A DNA stretch of 64,000 bases. It comes from Phosphitispora fastidiosa. Its GTDB lineage: Bacteria; Bacillota; Thermincolia; Thermincolales; UBA2595. This document shows positions 43,080 through 51,906 of the stretch, one piece after another. The notes beneath the pieces were generated by a model, which saw nothing but the letters and a program-made list of their open reading frames with translations, made no database searches and was not told the origin of the DNA. The DNA is taken from NCBI RefSeq assembly GCF_019008365.1, contig NZ_JAHHUL010000017.1, forward strand, positions 1-64,000. Direction: 5' to 3'. Position 1 is the first letter of the stretch, and each line of letters begins with the position of its first letter. The position numbers were made by a program, and so were the translations under genes.

Positions 43080-43955
43080 TTAACTTTTGATAGCTTTTTC
43101 GATTTTGGGGCGATCCACCTGACGACCGATAAAAACAAACTTATTTGTATCTGTATCCCGGATCTCACCAAAATTGACCTGACCATTTACATAGTCAAAG
43201 GTTTCCGGTCCGTTCTCGGTCCGGATAATACCCTTAGCCCTATAAATGCTGCCATACTCACCGCTATTGAGGTTCTGCAATAATTCAACAATTCTCTCCT
43301 TTTTCACCATACCGTCGATAGTAAAGGATTCGGCATGAAATTGAGGGGAATAATGGAAATGCACGATGTCACCTTTAACGGCTGTCTGAGGAATTTCAGC
43401 CCGGCAGTAGACTGTAGGTATTATCAGGGCAGCAGGATTAATGCGGGCGATTTTACCCCGGCATTTTTCAATTTCTTCAGCTGAAACCAGGTCTGCCTTA
43501 TTCATCATTATTATATCTGAATTCATAATCTGGTCTTTAAAGAAATTGCCCAGGTCATCTTCATGGACATCTCCTGAAAAAAAGGTTAAATCAACTACTC
43601 CGACCACCGGAGCAATCTCAATCCGGTCACTGAAATCAGCTTTTTCAAGGCCTATCAGGACTGATGACGGTGAAGCAATCCCTGAAGGCTCTATGATAAG
43701 CTGCCCGGGCTTGAAGTCCTCAAGGATATCTCTTACGGCATCAACCAGGCTTTCCCGAAGGCTGCAGCATATACAACCGCTGGGCATTTCAACAACATTA
43801 AGGTTGGTGCCTTCAGCAACAACAGCCCCGTCAATCCCCAGTTCCCCGAATTCATTTACAAGTATGGCTGTGTCGGAATTAGACTGTTCGATAAGGTTTT
43901 TTAACAAAGTAGTTTTCCCCGCACCCAAAAAACCGCATATAAGCACTATTTTCAC
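43080..43955 (-). CDS. CobW/COG0523-family GTPase (copy A)
   Basis: 291 residues, a G3E GTPase used as a metallochaperone. The Walker A is CGFLGAGKTTLLKNL, the metal-binding motif is SGCICCSLRESLVD, the guanine motif is MMNKADLVS, and a small C-terminal domain follows (HFHYSPQFHAESFTIDG). The GTG at 43955, behind GGAAGG, gives exactly the 291 residues of its paralogue at 57186-58061. A longer ATG form from 43988 is rejected. It may supply zinc or cobalt chemistry to the methyltransferases; that is inference. Confidence 0.9.
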   Translation of the reverse strand: MKIVLICGFLGAGKTTLLKNLIEQSNSDTAILVNEFGELGIDGAVVAEGTNLNVVEMPSGCICCSLRESLVDAVRDILEDFKPGQLIIEPSGIASPSSVLIGLEKADFSDRIEIAPVVGVVDLTFFSGDVHEDDLGNFFKDQIMNSDIIMMNKADLVSAEEIEKCRGKIARINPAALIIPTVYCRAEIPQTAVKGDIVHFHYSPQFHAESFTIDGMVKKERIVELLQNLNSGEYGSIYRAKGIIRTENGPETFDYVNGQVNFGEIRDTDTNKFVFIGRQVDRPKIEKAIKS

Positions 43956-43992
43956 TGCCGGCCTTCCTTTCCGCGACCCTGCCCGCAAGCTC

Positions 43993-44325
43993 TCATTCTT
44001 CGGTGATTTTGGTAATTTTCATGGTTACTTCCTGGTCCACCGCAGCGCCAACCAGCACCTGAACCGTCTTCAGGATTGCACTGGGCACAGGACAGTCGGG
44101 GTGGGTCAGGTGTTGGGAACAGACCTTATAAATATATGAATCAAGCATCTTGGTAAAGACACCTTTTTTCCAGTTAAGATTCCTGAATTCGTCCTTCATA
44201 CCTGTAACCAGCTCACAGGCGCTGTGAAAATCAAGATTAAGACGCTTTTGGTCGTCAAGTTCTGCCTCGATAACAACCTTCAGCCCACAGGCTCCGGGTT
44301 CCACTATCCCTTTAGCCTTTTTCAT
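43993..44325 (-). CDS. DUF6951-like small protein (copy A only)
   Basis: 110 residues from the ATG at 44325 behind GGGAGG. It has GACGLKVVIEAELDD near the N-terminus, an internal Cys in FHSACELV, and PDCPVPSAILKTVQVLVGAA near the end. This pattern recalls the DUF6951 proteins found beside corrinoid methyltransferase genes (recalled, not searched). Cysteines in ACGL, SACEL, VCSQH and DCPVP could bind metal. The gene is missing at the matching place in copy B, where only 73 bases separate the neighbours. Confidence 0.7.
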   Translation of the reverse strand: MKKAKGIVEPGACGLKVVIEAELDDQKRLNLDFHSACELVTGMKDEFRNLNWKKGVFTKMLDSYIYKVCSQHLTHPDCPVPSAILKTVQVLVGAAVDQEVTMKITKITEE

Positions 44326-44330
44326 AAGGT

Positions 44331-45050
44331 TTACCTCCCATAGGGGCAGGCCAGTACACATACCCCGCAGATATATTTTTGAAAAACCTTTACTGTATAA
44401 CTCATATATTCAGTACATGCATCGGCATCAATAAATACTTCAGCCTTGTTACCGCGTTTCCATTGGACATCCCTGATAGCAGATACCGGACACGAGTTGA
44501 CACATCTGGAACAACTGCCACAGGCGCTTTCAGTGTAGGGTGTCTTGCATATCTCCAGCGGCGCATCAGTCAGTACTGTTGCCCAGCTTAGCCGTGCGCC
44601 GTATTCCCGGTTCACCAGGAGACCACTTTTACCTATCCATCCCAGTCCGGAACAGGTGGCTGCAGTCTTATGGGGAAACAGGGGGTACAGTTTTGAGATA
44701 AAACTTCCATCAGTCTTTGCTGAGTCCGGAGGAATCGCCAGGGTCCGCCATCCACGTGACTTAAGCAAAGTTATTAATTTCTTCTGAACAGATTCCAGGA
44801 CCAGATCAACTTCTTCATACTGGTTTGAATACACTGTCATTGAACCACACTTATAAGTCCCACGGTATCTGGGATGCTTTACGGCAATAGCGATAGCATT
44901 GGGCAGGTGCTTTAATTCAGGCGCCAGCCCGACACTGACATCCCCGAAACCGGCAAGGGTCGCCCCCCAGCTAATGATTTTTTCCTGTAGCTGCTGCGAA
45001 TCAATCGTTGTCATCGTACTTTTCCTCATGCGGAGCGGAAATTTCAGCAT
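44331..45050 (-). CDS. short QueG-like Fe-S protein (copy A)
   Basis: 239 residues. The middle matches the epoxyqueuosine reductase family (PHKTAATCSGLGWIGKSGLL, GARLSWATVLTDAPL). It is followed by one clear cluster-binding motif, CGSCSRCVNSCP, and a second set of cysteines near the C-terminus (CTEYM, CGVCVLACP), for two [4Fe-4S] clusters. QueG is about 380 residues and has HEAT repeats; these are missing, so tRNA modification is unlikely. QueG is a corrinoid-dependent reductase, so a role in corrinoid reduction is attractive. The ATG at 45050 matches the paralogue's start. Confidence 0.8.
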   Translation of the reverse strand: MLKFPLRMRKSTMTTIDSQQLQEKIISWGATLAGFGDVSVGLAPELKHLPNAIAIAVKHPRYRGTYKCGSMTVYSNQYEEVDLVLESVQKKLITLLKSRGWRTLAIPPDSAKTDGSFISKLYPLFPHKTAATCSGLGWIGKSGLLVNREYGARLSWATVLTDAPLEICKTPYTESACGSCSRCVNSCPVSAIRDVQWKRGNKAEVFIDADACTEYMSYTVKVFQKYICGVCVLACPYGR

Positions 45051-45136
45051 CAAACGGCAACCCCCTTTCATTTTCAATAACCATTATTATTTCTGGATTC
45101 CGGTCCGTTTTCCTGCAAACTCAAATTATTATATTG

Positions 45137-45158
45137 GAGAGGGACCGCAGCCCCTCTC
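45137..45158 (-). other. intercistronic hairpin, copy A
   Basis: GAGAGGG pairs with CCCTCTC just beyond the AhpD-like gene stop. A related stem occupies the same place in copy B (58967-58985). No strong T run, so more likely an RNA processing or stability element than a full terminator. Confidence 0.5.
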
Positions 45159-45171
45159 GTCTGAATCAATT

Positions 45172-45618
45172 CTAGTACACGCCGTGATCCCATCTTGGCG
45201 GGGGCAGATATTCCCAAGGCTCATTTGCCTGGATTTTTTGGGCCAGCTGCACACACTTGTAAGCATATTCAAAACAATACGGGATTCCTGGGCCGGCTGG
45301 AACGAAACCACCCAGCATCATACCAATGGCAGCAGCTTCAAATACTTCCTCAACAGAAGCGCCGGCCTTAACAGCCGGGTAAACGTGTACAATACACCTG
45401 GGTGAACAATAGCCAACACCACCGGCCATAAAAATCAGTTCCTTAACCTTACGGCTTAAAGCGCCATCTGCCCACATGCTGTTGTAAAAATCAGCAAAGG
45501 TAACACCGGCTTTGGGATTCACCTCATTAATAACTTTAAACATCCGGGGTACAAATAACATGTTGTCAACCATATACTGGTTGGCTTCTGCAGGGGTATA
45601 GTTTTTCTCTTCACACAT
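45172..45618 (-). CDS. AhpD/carboxymuconolactone decarboxylase-like protein (copy A)
   Basis: 148 residues, one CMD/AhpD domain: SMWADGALSRKVKELIFMAG, GVGYCSPRCIVHVYPAVKAG, AAAIGMMLGGFVPAGPG. AhpD proteins have CxxCxxxH as a thiol redox or proton relay site; here it reads C-SPR-C-IV-H, with the second Cys moved by one residue. The ATG at 45618 (AAAGGAGCG upstream) gives the same length as the paralogue at 58998-59444, which differs at only about 10 of 148 positions. Probably a thiol-redox or small-molecule accessory; substrate unknown. Confidence 0.85.
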   Translation of the reverse strand: MCEEKNYTPAEANQYMVDNMLFVPRMFKVINEVNPKAGVTFADFYNSMWADGALSRKVKELIFMAGGVGYCSPRCIVHVYPAVKAGASVEEVFEAAAIGMMLGGFVPAGPGIPYCFEYAYKCVQLAQKIQANEPWEYLPPPRWDHGVY

Positions 45619-45721
45619 AACTTGGGATTCGCTCCTTTCAAATAGTAGTCTTTTCAGCTTGTCAAACATCATGATGTCAAACAGTTAAGAGCTGTTTGTT
45701 TTTCACCTCCTCCTGATTATT

Positions 45722-46483
45722 TTAAACCCGGCCTGTATTAGGGATTGCCGGGGTTGAAGACTCTATCATTTCAAGTATCATTCTGCGGTTGCGGCAGAAC
45801 TCGACATCTGTCCGGTTCCGCGGCCGGGGAAGATTCAACTCGACAACCTGCTTAATTCTTCCGGGCCGGCAGCCCATGATAACAATTCTCTCGGCCAGAT
45901 AAACCGCTTCATCGATGTTGTGGGTAACAAACAAAATTGTCTTTTTTTCTTTTTCCCACAGGTTTATCAGATCTGCCTGCAGCATATTCCGGTTTATCGA
46001 ATCCAACGCCGCAAAAGGTTCATCCATCAGCAGGAGTTTGGGGTTATATGCCAGCACTCTGGCAATAGCCACCCTCTGTTTCATACCTCCGGACAGCTGT
46101 TTGGGGTAATACTTGCGGTATTCGGCAAGTCCCACTTTTTCCAGGTTATGCTCTATAATGTCTCTCCAAAGGCTCGTGTCAATCTTGCGGGCCCTCAGGG
46201 CGAACCTGATATTCTCTTCCACCGTATACCATGGGAAAAGAGCATCTTCCTGAAATACAAACCCCACTTCCCCATCTTCGAGAGTGATCGGCCGGTCTTC
46301 AAGCAGTACCTGTCCCCCTGCCGGTGCATAAAGGCCGGCTACGATTCTCAGCAGGGTGCTTTTCCCGCAGCCGCTGGGCCCGACAATACAGCAGAAACAG
46401 CCTTGTTCCACTTTAAGATCCAGCCCTTGAAAAATAGTTGTCTCCCCAAACTGCTGGGTAATATCTCTTATTATCAGCGCCAT
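45722..46483 (-). CDS. SsuB/TauB-type ABC transporter ATPase (copy A)
   Basis: 253 residues. Walker A VGPSGCGKSTLLRIVAG, Q-loop VFQEDALFPWYTVEEN, signature LSGGMKQRVAIARVLAYNPK, Walker B LLLMDEPFAALDSINR and the switch His in FVTHNIDEAV. The closest class is the nitrate/sulfonate/taurine importers (SsuB, TauB, NrtD). It overlaps the permease gene by 10 bases. Together with the permease and lipoprotein it should import a small, probably anionic or methylated compound. Confidence 0.93.
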   Translation of the reverse strand: MALIIRDITQQFGETTIFQGLDLKVEQGCFCCIVGPSGCGKSTLLRIVAGLYAPAGGQVLLEDRPITLEDGEVGFVFQEDALFPWYTVEENIRFALRARKIDTSLWRDIIEHNLEKVGLAEYRKYYPKQLSGGMKQRVAIARVLAYNPKLLLMDEPFAALDSINRNMLQADLINLWEKEKKTILFVTHNIDEAVYLAERIVIMGCRPGRIKQVVELNLPRPRNRTDVEFCRNRRMILEMIESSTPAIPNTGRV

Positions 46484-47313
46484 GGTATCAACCTCTTTTC
46501 CAGAAAGAGGATAATCCAGTTAATCAGGCTTCCTACAATCCCGATGGCCACCATTCCGCTGATAATCTCAGCAGTTCTGCCCCCCACCGAATAGGAGGAC
46601 CAGATGTAATAACCAATACCCAGTTTCCCGCCGACAAACTCCGCAGCCACAATACACATCCACCCAACACCGAAACCAACCCGAATGCCGCTGAAAATCG
46701 CCGGCAGGGCCCCGGGCAGCATCACCCGGATGAGCACCTGTCTGGAGGAAGAGCCCATTGTCCGGGCTGCCTCAATATGTATCCGGTTGACCATACTTAT
46801 ACCATGTATGGTATTCAGCAGGACAGGGAAAAAAGCCCCGATAAAAACAGTAAATATCTGTACATACTCTGTGGGACTCCCGGTATTGGCAAAGATTACA
46901 TATGCCAGTGGTATCCAGGCCAGGGGCGGTATCGGCCTTATCATCTCAATAATAGAATCAAAATAACTTTTCAGTTTTTCCACGGAACCCATCAGAATCC
47001 CCATTGGTACTGCAGCAATAAAACTGAGTACACAGGCCTTGATTACTATCAGCAGGCTCGCCCACACTATTTGGAGCAGGGTTTTGTTGTACAGGGGATC
47101 TCCTTTTATTACAAGGTCAACAAATACCCTGAGGGTCTCCAAGGGTGTCGGAAGTTCAAGTAGTCTCAAACCTGCTATAATCTGCCATATCAGCACCAGT
47201 GAAGCCGCAGACAGCATCCTGAAAACCCTGTCACGGGATAGTATCCTGTACCGCGGTTTCTGAATAGTCTGGTCTGCTACCCTGTCTGCAGCTGTATAAT
47301 TGAACAGGCCCAT
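46474..47313 (-). CDS. SsuC/TauC-type ABC transporter permease (copy A)
   Basis: 279 residues with about six membrane helices. The EAA-type coupling loop (IHIEAARTMGSSSRQVLIRV, MLPGALPAIFSGIRVGFGVG) contacts the ATPase. IRPIPPLAWIPLAYVIFAN is a hallmark of the SsuC/TauC/NrtB group. The ATG at 47313 behind AAAGGATGG is preferred to 47322 and matches the start of the paralogue (MGLFDYS...). It lies between the substrate-binding lipoprotein and ATPase genes. Confidence 0.92.
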   Translation of the reverse strand: MGLFNYTAADRVADQTIQKPRYRILSRDRVFRMLSAASLVLIWQIIAGLRLLELPTPLETLRVFVDLVIKGDPLYNKTLLQIVWASLLIVIKACVLSFIAAVPMGILMGSVEKLKSYFDSIIEMIRPIPPLAWIPLAYVIFANTGSPTEYVQIFTVFIGAFFPVLLNTIHGISMVNRIHIEAARTMGSSSRQVLIRVMLPGALPAIFSGIRVGFGVGWMCIVAAEFVGGKLGIGYYIWSSYSVGGRTAEIISGMVAIGIVGSLINWIILFLEKRLIPWR

Positions 47314-47421
47314 TAACACCATCCTTTACCTGATAGCACGTTCACCCGCTACAGCACATGCTAACTGCTAAAAGCTAACTGCTCCTATTATTTGTCATAT
47401 ATCATTAATTGTCAATTGTTA

Positions 47422-48542
<1,121 letters not shown>

Positions 48543-48578
48543 TAAACTTTTACCTCCCCAACTTCACACAGATACCGT

Positions 48579-48622
48579 GGAACCGGAGACCGGCCTGACC
48601 TGCAACCAGGCCGGCCAGTTCC
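48579..48622 (-). other. intercistronic hairpin between methyltransferase and binding-protein genes, copy A
   Basis: GGAAC with GTTCC outside and CCGGCCTG with CAGGCCGG inside. No T run follows. Copy B has two stems at the same place (62284-62345). Likely differential mRNA stability. Confidence 0.55.
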
Positions 48623-48649
48623 ACTATAAGTTAACGCCAAGCACTTTAA

Positions 48650-49705
48650 TTACTTATTTTTACGACCGTATTTTTCGGCCCCGTATTTCTTAGTAGCTTC
48701 CACGAATGCCTTCATATTCTCCAAAGGAGCAGTCGGCCAGATATCACAGCTCGGCCAAACAGCATCCACACCGCCCTCAAGGGATTTAATAACAGCTGCC
48801 TCAACATCTTGGGGTGTACCGGTTACCAGCACATTATATGCATCCACATTGCCATACAGGCAGGTATCCCAGCCAATGTCTTCGCGACTCTTGACCAGGT
48901 CATTGCTCTGCTCTACGGAAATTCCGGGTGTACCGGTATCCTTCAAAATCCCGATGATGGGGTTTGTCTTGCCACACATGTGCAACGCTGCCGGACATCC
49001 CATTTCGGCCAGGGCATCAAAGATTTTCTTCAGGTGGGGGGCAACCACATTCTTAAATACCTTAGGACTTAATACATCAGTAGGAGCTCCCATTTCGCGA
49101 ACAGTAATATAATCAACACCTGCAGCATGATAGGCCTTAGCAACGTCAATGATAACATTAGCCAGGCGGTCCAGGGCTTCATTAATCATATCAGGCTTCT
49201 TGAAGGACAGTTTCAGGAGATCATTAAGGTCCATCAACTGGCCGGCAAGGGTGAACGGACCAAGGACATATGTCCCGACAGCCACTTCACTGCCAATATC
49301 GGCCTGAAGAAGCTTAATGGCCTCACAGACTACCTGTACCCGTCCCTTTGAAGCAATGTTATCAGGAATAGGGAAGGTGGTCATTTCGTCCTGTGAATGG
49401 CAAACCTTTTCCTTAATTGTCGGGTAAAGCAGGTTAGCAACATCTTCATAGGGGTTCATCACGCATCCGATTGCCTCAGCCTCAACACACAGGTCATAAG
49501 GGACCACTGCTGATTCGAGTCCGAACAGTTTGTGAGATGTAGCCGATGTCTCGGCCAGCATTTTGGCATTGCCATGGCAGTCAGCAAACTTATAGCCTAA
49601 CTGGTCAAGTCCGGCAGTGGTAACATTACCCATTCCGCTAAAGCATGCGGGTCTGTCAACTGTTTCTCCTTTTAGTGTTTTCAGAACTCTTTCTTTTGAA
49701 GTCAA
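48650..49705 (-). CDS. UroD-family (MtaA/CmuA-like) methyltransferase I (copy A)
   Basis: 351 residues, a TIM-barrel of the uroporphyrinogen decarboxylase superfamily. The zinc ligands of the methyltransferase branch are visible: His242 and Cys244 in LHMCGKT, and a Cys in the late WPSCDIWPTAP segment. TYVLGPFTLAGQLMDLNDLL is typical of MtaA-like proteins. Such enzymes move a methyl group between a corrinoid protein and a thiol, or demethylate a substrate. It lies 19 bases after the MtrH-like gene. Its paralogue in copy B is clearly more diverged than the neighbouring pairs. Confidence 0.85.
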   Translation of the reverse strand: MTSKERVLKTLKGETVDRPACFSGMGNVTTAGLDQLGYKFADCHGNAKMLAETSATSHKLFGLESAVVPYDLCVEAEAIGCVMNPYEDVANLLYPTIKEKVCHSQDEMTTFPIPDNIASKGRVQVVCEAIKLLQADIGSEVAVGTYVLGPFTLAGQLMDLNDLLKLSFKKPDMINEALDRLANVIIDVAKAYHAAGVDYITVREMGAPTDVLSPKVFKNVVAPHLKKIFDALAEMGCPAALHMCGKTNPIIGILKDTGTPGISVEQSNDLVKSREDIGWDTCLYGNVDAYNVLVTGTPQDVEAAVIKSLEGGVDAVWPSCDIWPTAPLENMKAFVEATKKYGAEKYGRKNK

Positions 49706-49724
49706 TTAAGACACCTCCATTTTT

Positions 49725-50693
49725 TTAATCATGCTCGGGAAGAGCCTGTTGTTCCCCGCTCTTCAGTTTTTCAGCAAAATCCCCAAAAAACTTATAAAGG
49801 GGATGATTTTCATTTGTCGGCAGTTTTCCTGTTTCGTAGTAACCCATGGCAGCGGCCATTACAGAACCTGAAACCACTGCGGGGAACATCTTGGGAGCGG
49901 CCACAATGGGACCATAGAAGATGAAGTCAGACCAGAAGAGCGCTGAACAGCCCTGTCCGGAGGCATTCATGGCAGCAAAGCCATCCTTGCCAAAGAGCTC
50001 CCTGGCATCCTTCCACATGTAAGTACCGTTGGAACTGGCCACACCACACGGCCATCCGGTGGCTTCCTTGACAATCTTATTAGCTACTCCGGAGAATGCG
50101 ATGGCAGGCAGGTTCATAACCGAAGTGTCAATCATGATAGACTCAAAAGCGCCTTCACCGATAATCTCCATCATCTTGTTGAAAGCAGTCAATCTTCCCT
50201 TGGGTGAGGGATCGGTAACCTCATAAGCCTGAACAATCACATGCTTGATTCCCATGTCTTTAAGCGCTTGCACCTGACCGGGGATATCCTTATCCCAGGG
50301 AGTGATGCTGTTGTATACCAAGCGGTCTGCAAGCCCCTTTTTGGCAATATATTCGGCAGCCTCCAGGCGAGGCTTCTCAACCCACATGTCAATGGCAAAG
50401 GCGCGGTCACTGATGCTGGTAAACCAGTCAACATACCTGGCCATCTCTTCTGCTGAGTTGGCCACCATTGCTGTTATTGCCGGAATACCTGTCATGTCTT
50501 CCAGGGCTTCCTGTTTCTTCACATATTCCTCGGCCTTGGCTGCATCCCACTTGCCGTCTTTCCTGCTCTCAAGAATCTTATCCCCATTATGGAACATCGA
50601 TGAAATCAGCAGCGGGGGATTTTGACCATACTGACCGCCGACTTTAAAATTCGTTATTTGGCAGACTTTCTGCTCAGCTTCCAGTTTAAACAT
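49725..50693 (-). CDS. MtrH-family methyltransferase (copy A)
   Basis: 322 residues. The pattern VGGQYGQNPPLLISSMFHNG, ITAMVANSAEEMARYVDWFT, ADRLVYNSITPW, and ESIMIDTSVMNLPAIAFSGV, with CGVASSNGTYMW, is that of MtrH-family proteins. In bacteria these (such as MtgA) transfer a methyl group from a methylated corrinoid protein to tetrahydrofolate. It is therefore the likely exit point of the methyl group to the Wood-Ljungdahl methyl branch. Good ribosome site upstream. The matching gene in copy B runs off the window. Confidence 0.86.
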   Translation of the reverse strand: MFKLEAEQKVCQITNFKVGGQYGQNPPLLISSMFHNGDKILESRKDGKWDAAKAEEYVKKQEALEDMTGIPAITAMVANSAEEMARYVDWFTSISDRAFAIDMWVEKPRLEAAEYIAKKGLADRLVYNSITPWDKDIPGQVQALKDMGIKHVIVQAYEVTDPSPKGRLTAFNKMMEIIGEGAFESIMIDTSVMNLPAIAFSGVANKIVKEATGWPCGVASSNGTYMWKDARELFGKDGFAAMNASGQGCSALFWSDFIFYGPIVAAPKMFPAVVSGSVMAAAMGYYETGKLPTNENHPLYKFFGDFAEKLKSGEQQALPEHD

Positions 50694-50754
50694 TATTTCA
50701 CTCCTATCATTTTAATTCTTTTACCCAATTAATTCTTTTACCTAAAGAGAAAGT

Positions 50755-50784
50755 AAAGGGGAGCGGGTGAGTATTCTCCCCTTT
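50755..50784 (-). other. intercistronic hairpin upstream of the MtrH-like gene
   Basis: AAAGGGGAG pairs with CTCCCCTTT around a 12-base loop, between methyltransferase II and MtrH. It is followed on the minus strand by ACTTTCTCTTTAGG, which is not a clean T run. AATTCTTTTACC is repeated twice (near 50714-50742) just after it. Confidence 0.55.
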
Positions 50785-50821
50785 ATTATGGGGAATGGGT
50801 TATCCCGTGATTAGCAGTAAT

Positions 50822-51868
50822 TTAATACTTCCAGTCTCTTCCTGCACTCAGATAAGCATGGATATTCTCCACCGGCAATCCCGGAGGAATATCGCAGCCC
50901 GGCAGCAGAATATAACCGCCATCAAGACCGGCATTCTGAATACACTTCTTGGCATTTTCGATAACAACTTCCTTGGTGCCGTTATTCAGGACAAATACCG
51001 GGTGTGAATTGCCGCCGATGCACATTTTGGCGCCGATTTTCTGATGTGCCTCAGCCAGGTCAACCTTCATATCAATGGCAATACACTGGGCCCCTGATTC
51101 GGGGAAGAGTTCCAGGCTCTTGGTGGTATCACCACAGATATGGAGGAACCGGCCACAGTTCAGCGCCTCTATCATGGAGTGGAACTTCTGTAGTCCCGGA
51201 AGGGCGAATTTTTTGAACATTCGCGGTGAGATCAGGTCGCCTGATGCGGTAGCATCGGCGATGGCTGTTGCTTCTATGGAACCGTTTTTAATCATCGGCT
51301 CATAAAAGTAATAGTTGATTTCAGCCGCAAAATCGATAGTATCGGCAACCAGTTTCGGTTTCCGGAAACAGTCCTGCATCATTTTCTCCACGCCATATAT
51401 CTGGGCTGCCAGGGAAAACGGCCCCCAGGCAGTAGCAGATACCAGGTACTCATCGCCAATCTCCTCGTGCACAAGCCGGGCGGCTTCCCAGATAGTCTGG
51501 ACAACCGGGTCACCGGACAGAGCAGCCCGGATATCGGGATACTTCTCCCTTAGCCTTTGGAGATCATCATCTTCATACATGAGGGGTTCTTCCAGGTCAG
51601 GCGCCCCTACAGGGCGGTACTTTATGCGACCCCCAAAGGGCTGCAGGTGCACATTGTTATAACCTGAACCCAGATATACCATATCAGACTTGATTTCCTC
51701 ATTCACCCTGATAACCATGTCTGCCATTTCCCTGGGCTTACCGATTAATCCGTCAAAGGTGTTGCCGGTATGCTTCATCGTCCATACCCCACCGCCATAA
51801 ATTATGGCAGGTACCCGCTCAGGCGTTTTATTTTCAAAAGCCATAAGCACACACTCTTTTGCTTTCAT
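50822..51868 (-). CDS. UroD-family methyltransferase II (copy A)
   Basis: 348 residues, same superfamily as methyltransferase I but distant from it. Zinc ligands are in RFLHICGDTTKS and in LLPGCDIPPGLP near the C-terminus; AWGPFSLAAQIYGVEKMMQD lines the barrel. The start is one of two adjacent ATGs; the second (51868) has the better distance to GGAGG. Being next to the activator and corrinoid genes, it is the best candidate for the substrate:corrinoid methyltransferase, as in MtvB-type O-demethylases. That specificity is inference. Confidence 0.85.
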   Translation of the reverse strand: MKAKECVLMAFENKTPERVPAIIYGGGVWTMKHTGNTFDGLIGKPREMADMVIRVNEEIKSDMVYLGSGYNNVHLQPFGGRIKYRPVGAPDLEEPLMYEDDDLQRLREKYPDIRAALSGDPVVQTIWEAARLVHEEIGDEYLVSATAWGPFSLAAQIYGVEKMMQDCFRKPKLVADTIDFAAEINYYFYEPMIKNGSIEATAIADATASGDLISPRMFKKFALPGLQKFHSMIEALNCGRFLHICGDTTKSLELFPESGAQCIAIDMKVDLAEAHQKIGAKMCIGGNSHPVFVLNNGTKEVVIENAKKCIQNAGLDGGYILLPGCDIPPGLPVENIHAYLSAGRDWKY

Positions 51869-51906
51869 CATACACCTCCACTTTAATTGTGGTTTCCTTC
51901 AGTTTT

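Noticed and set aside
43956-43988. Longer CobW-like protein starting at 43988
   Set aside because: The GTG at 43955 has its own ribosome site and gives exactly the length of the copy B protein.
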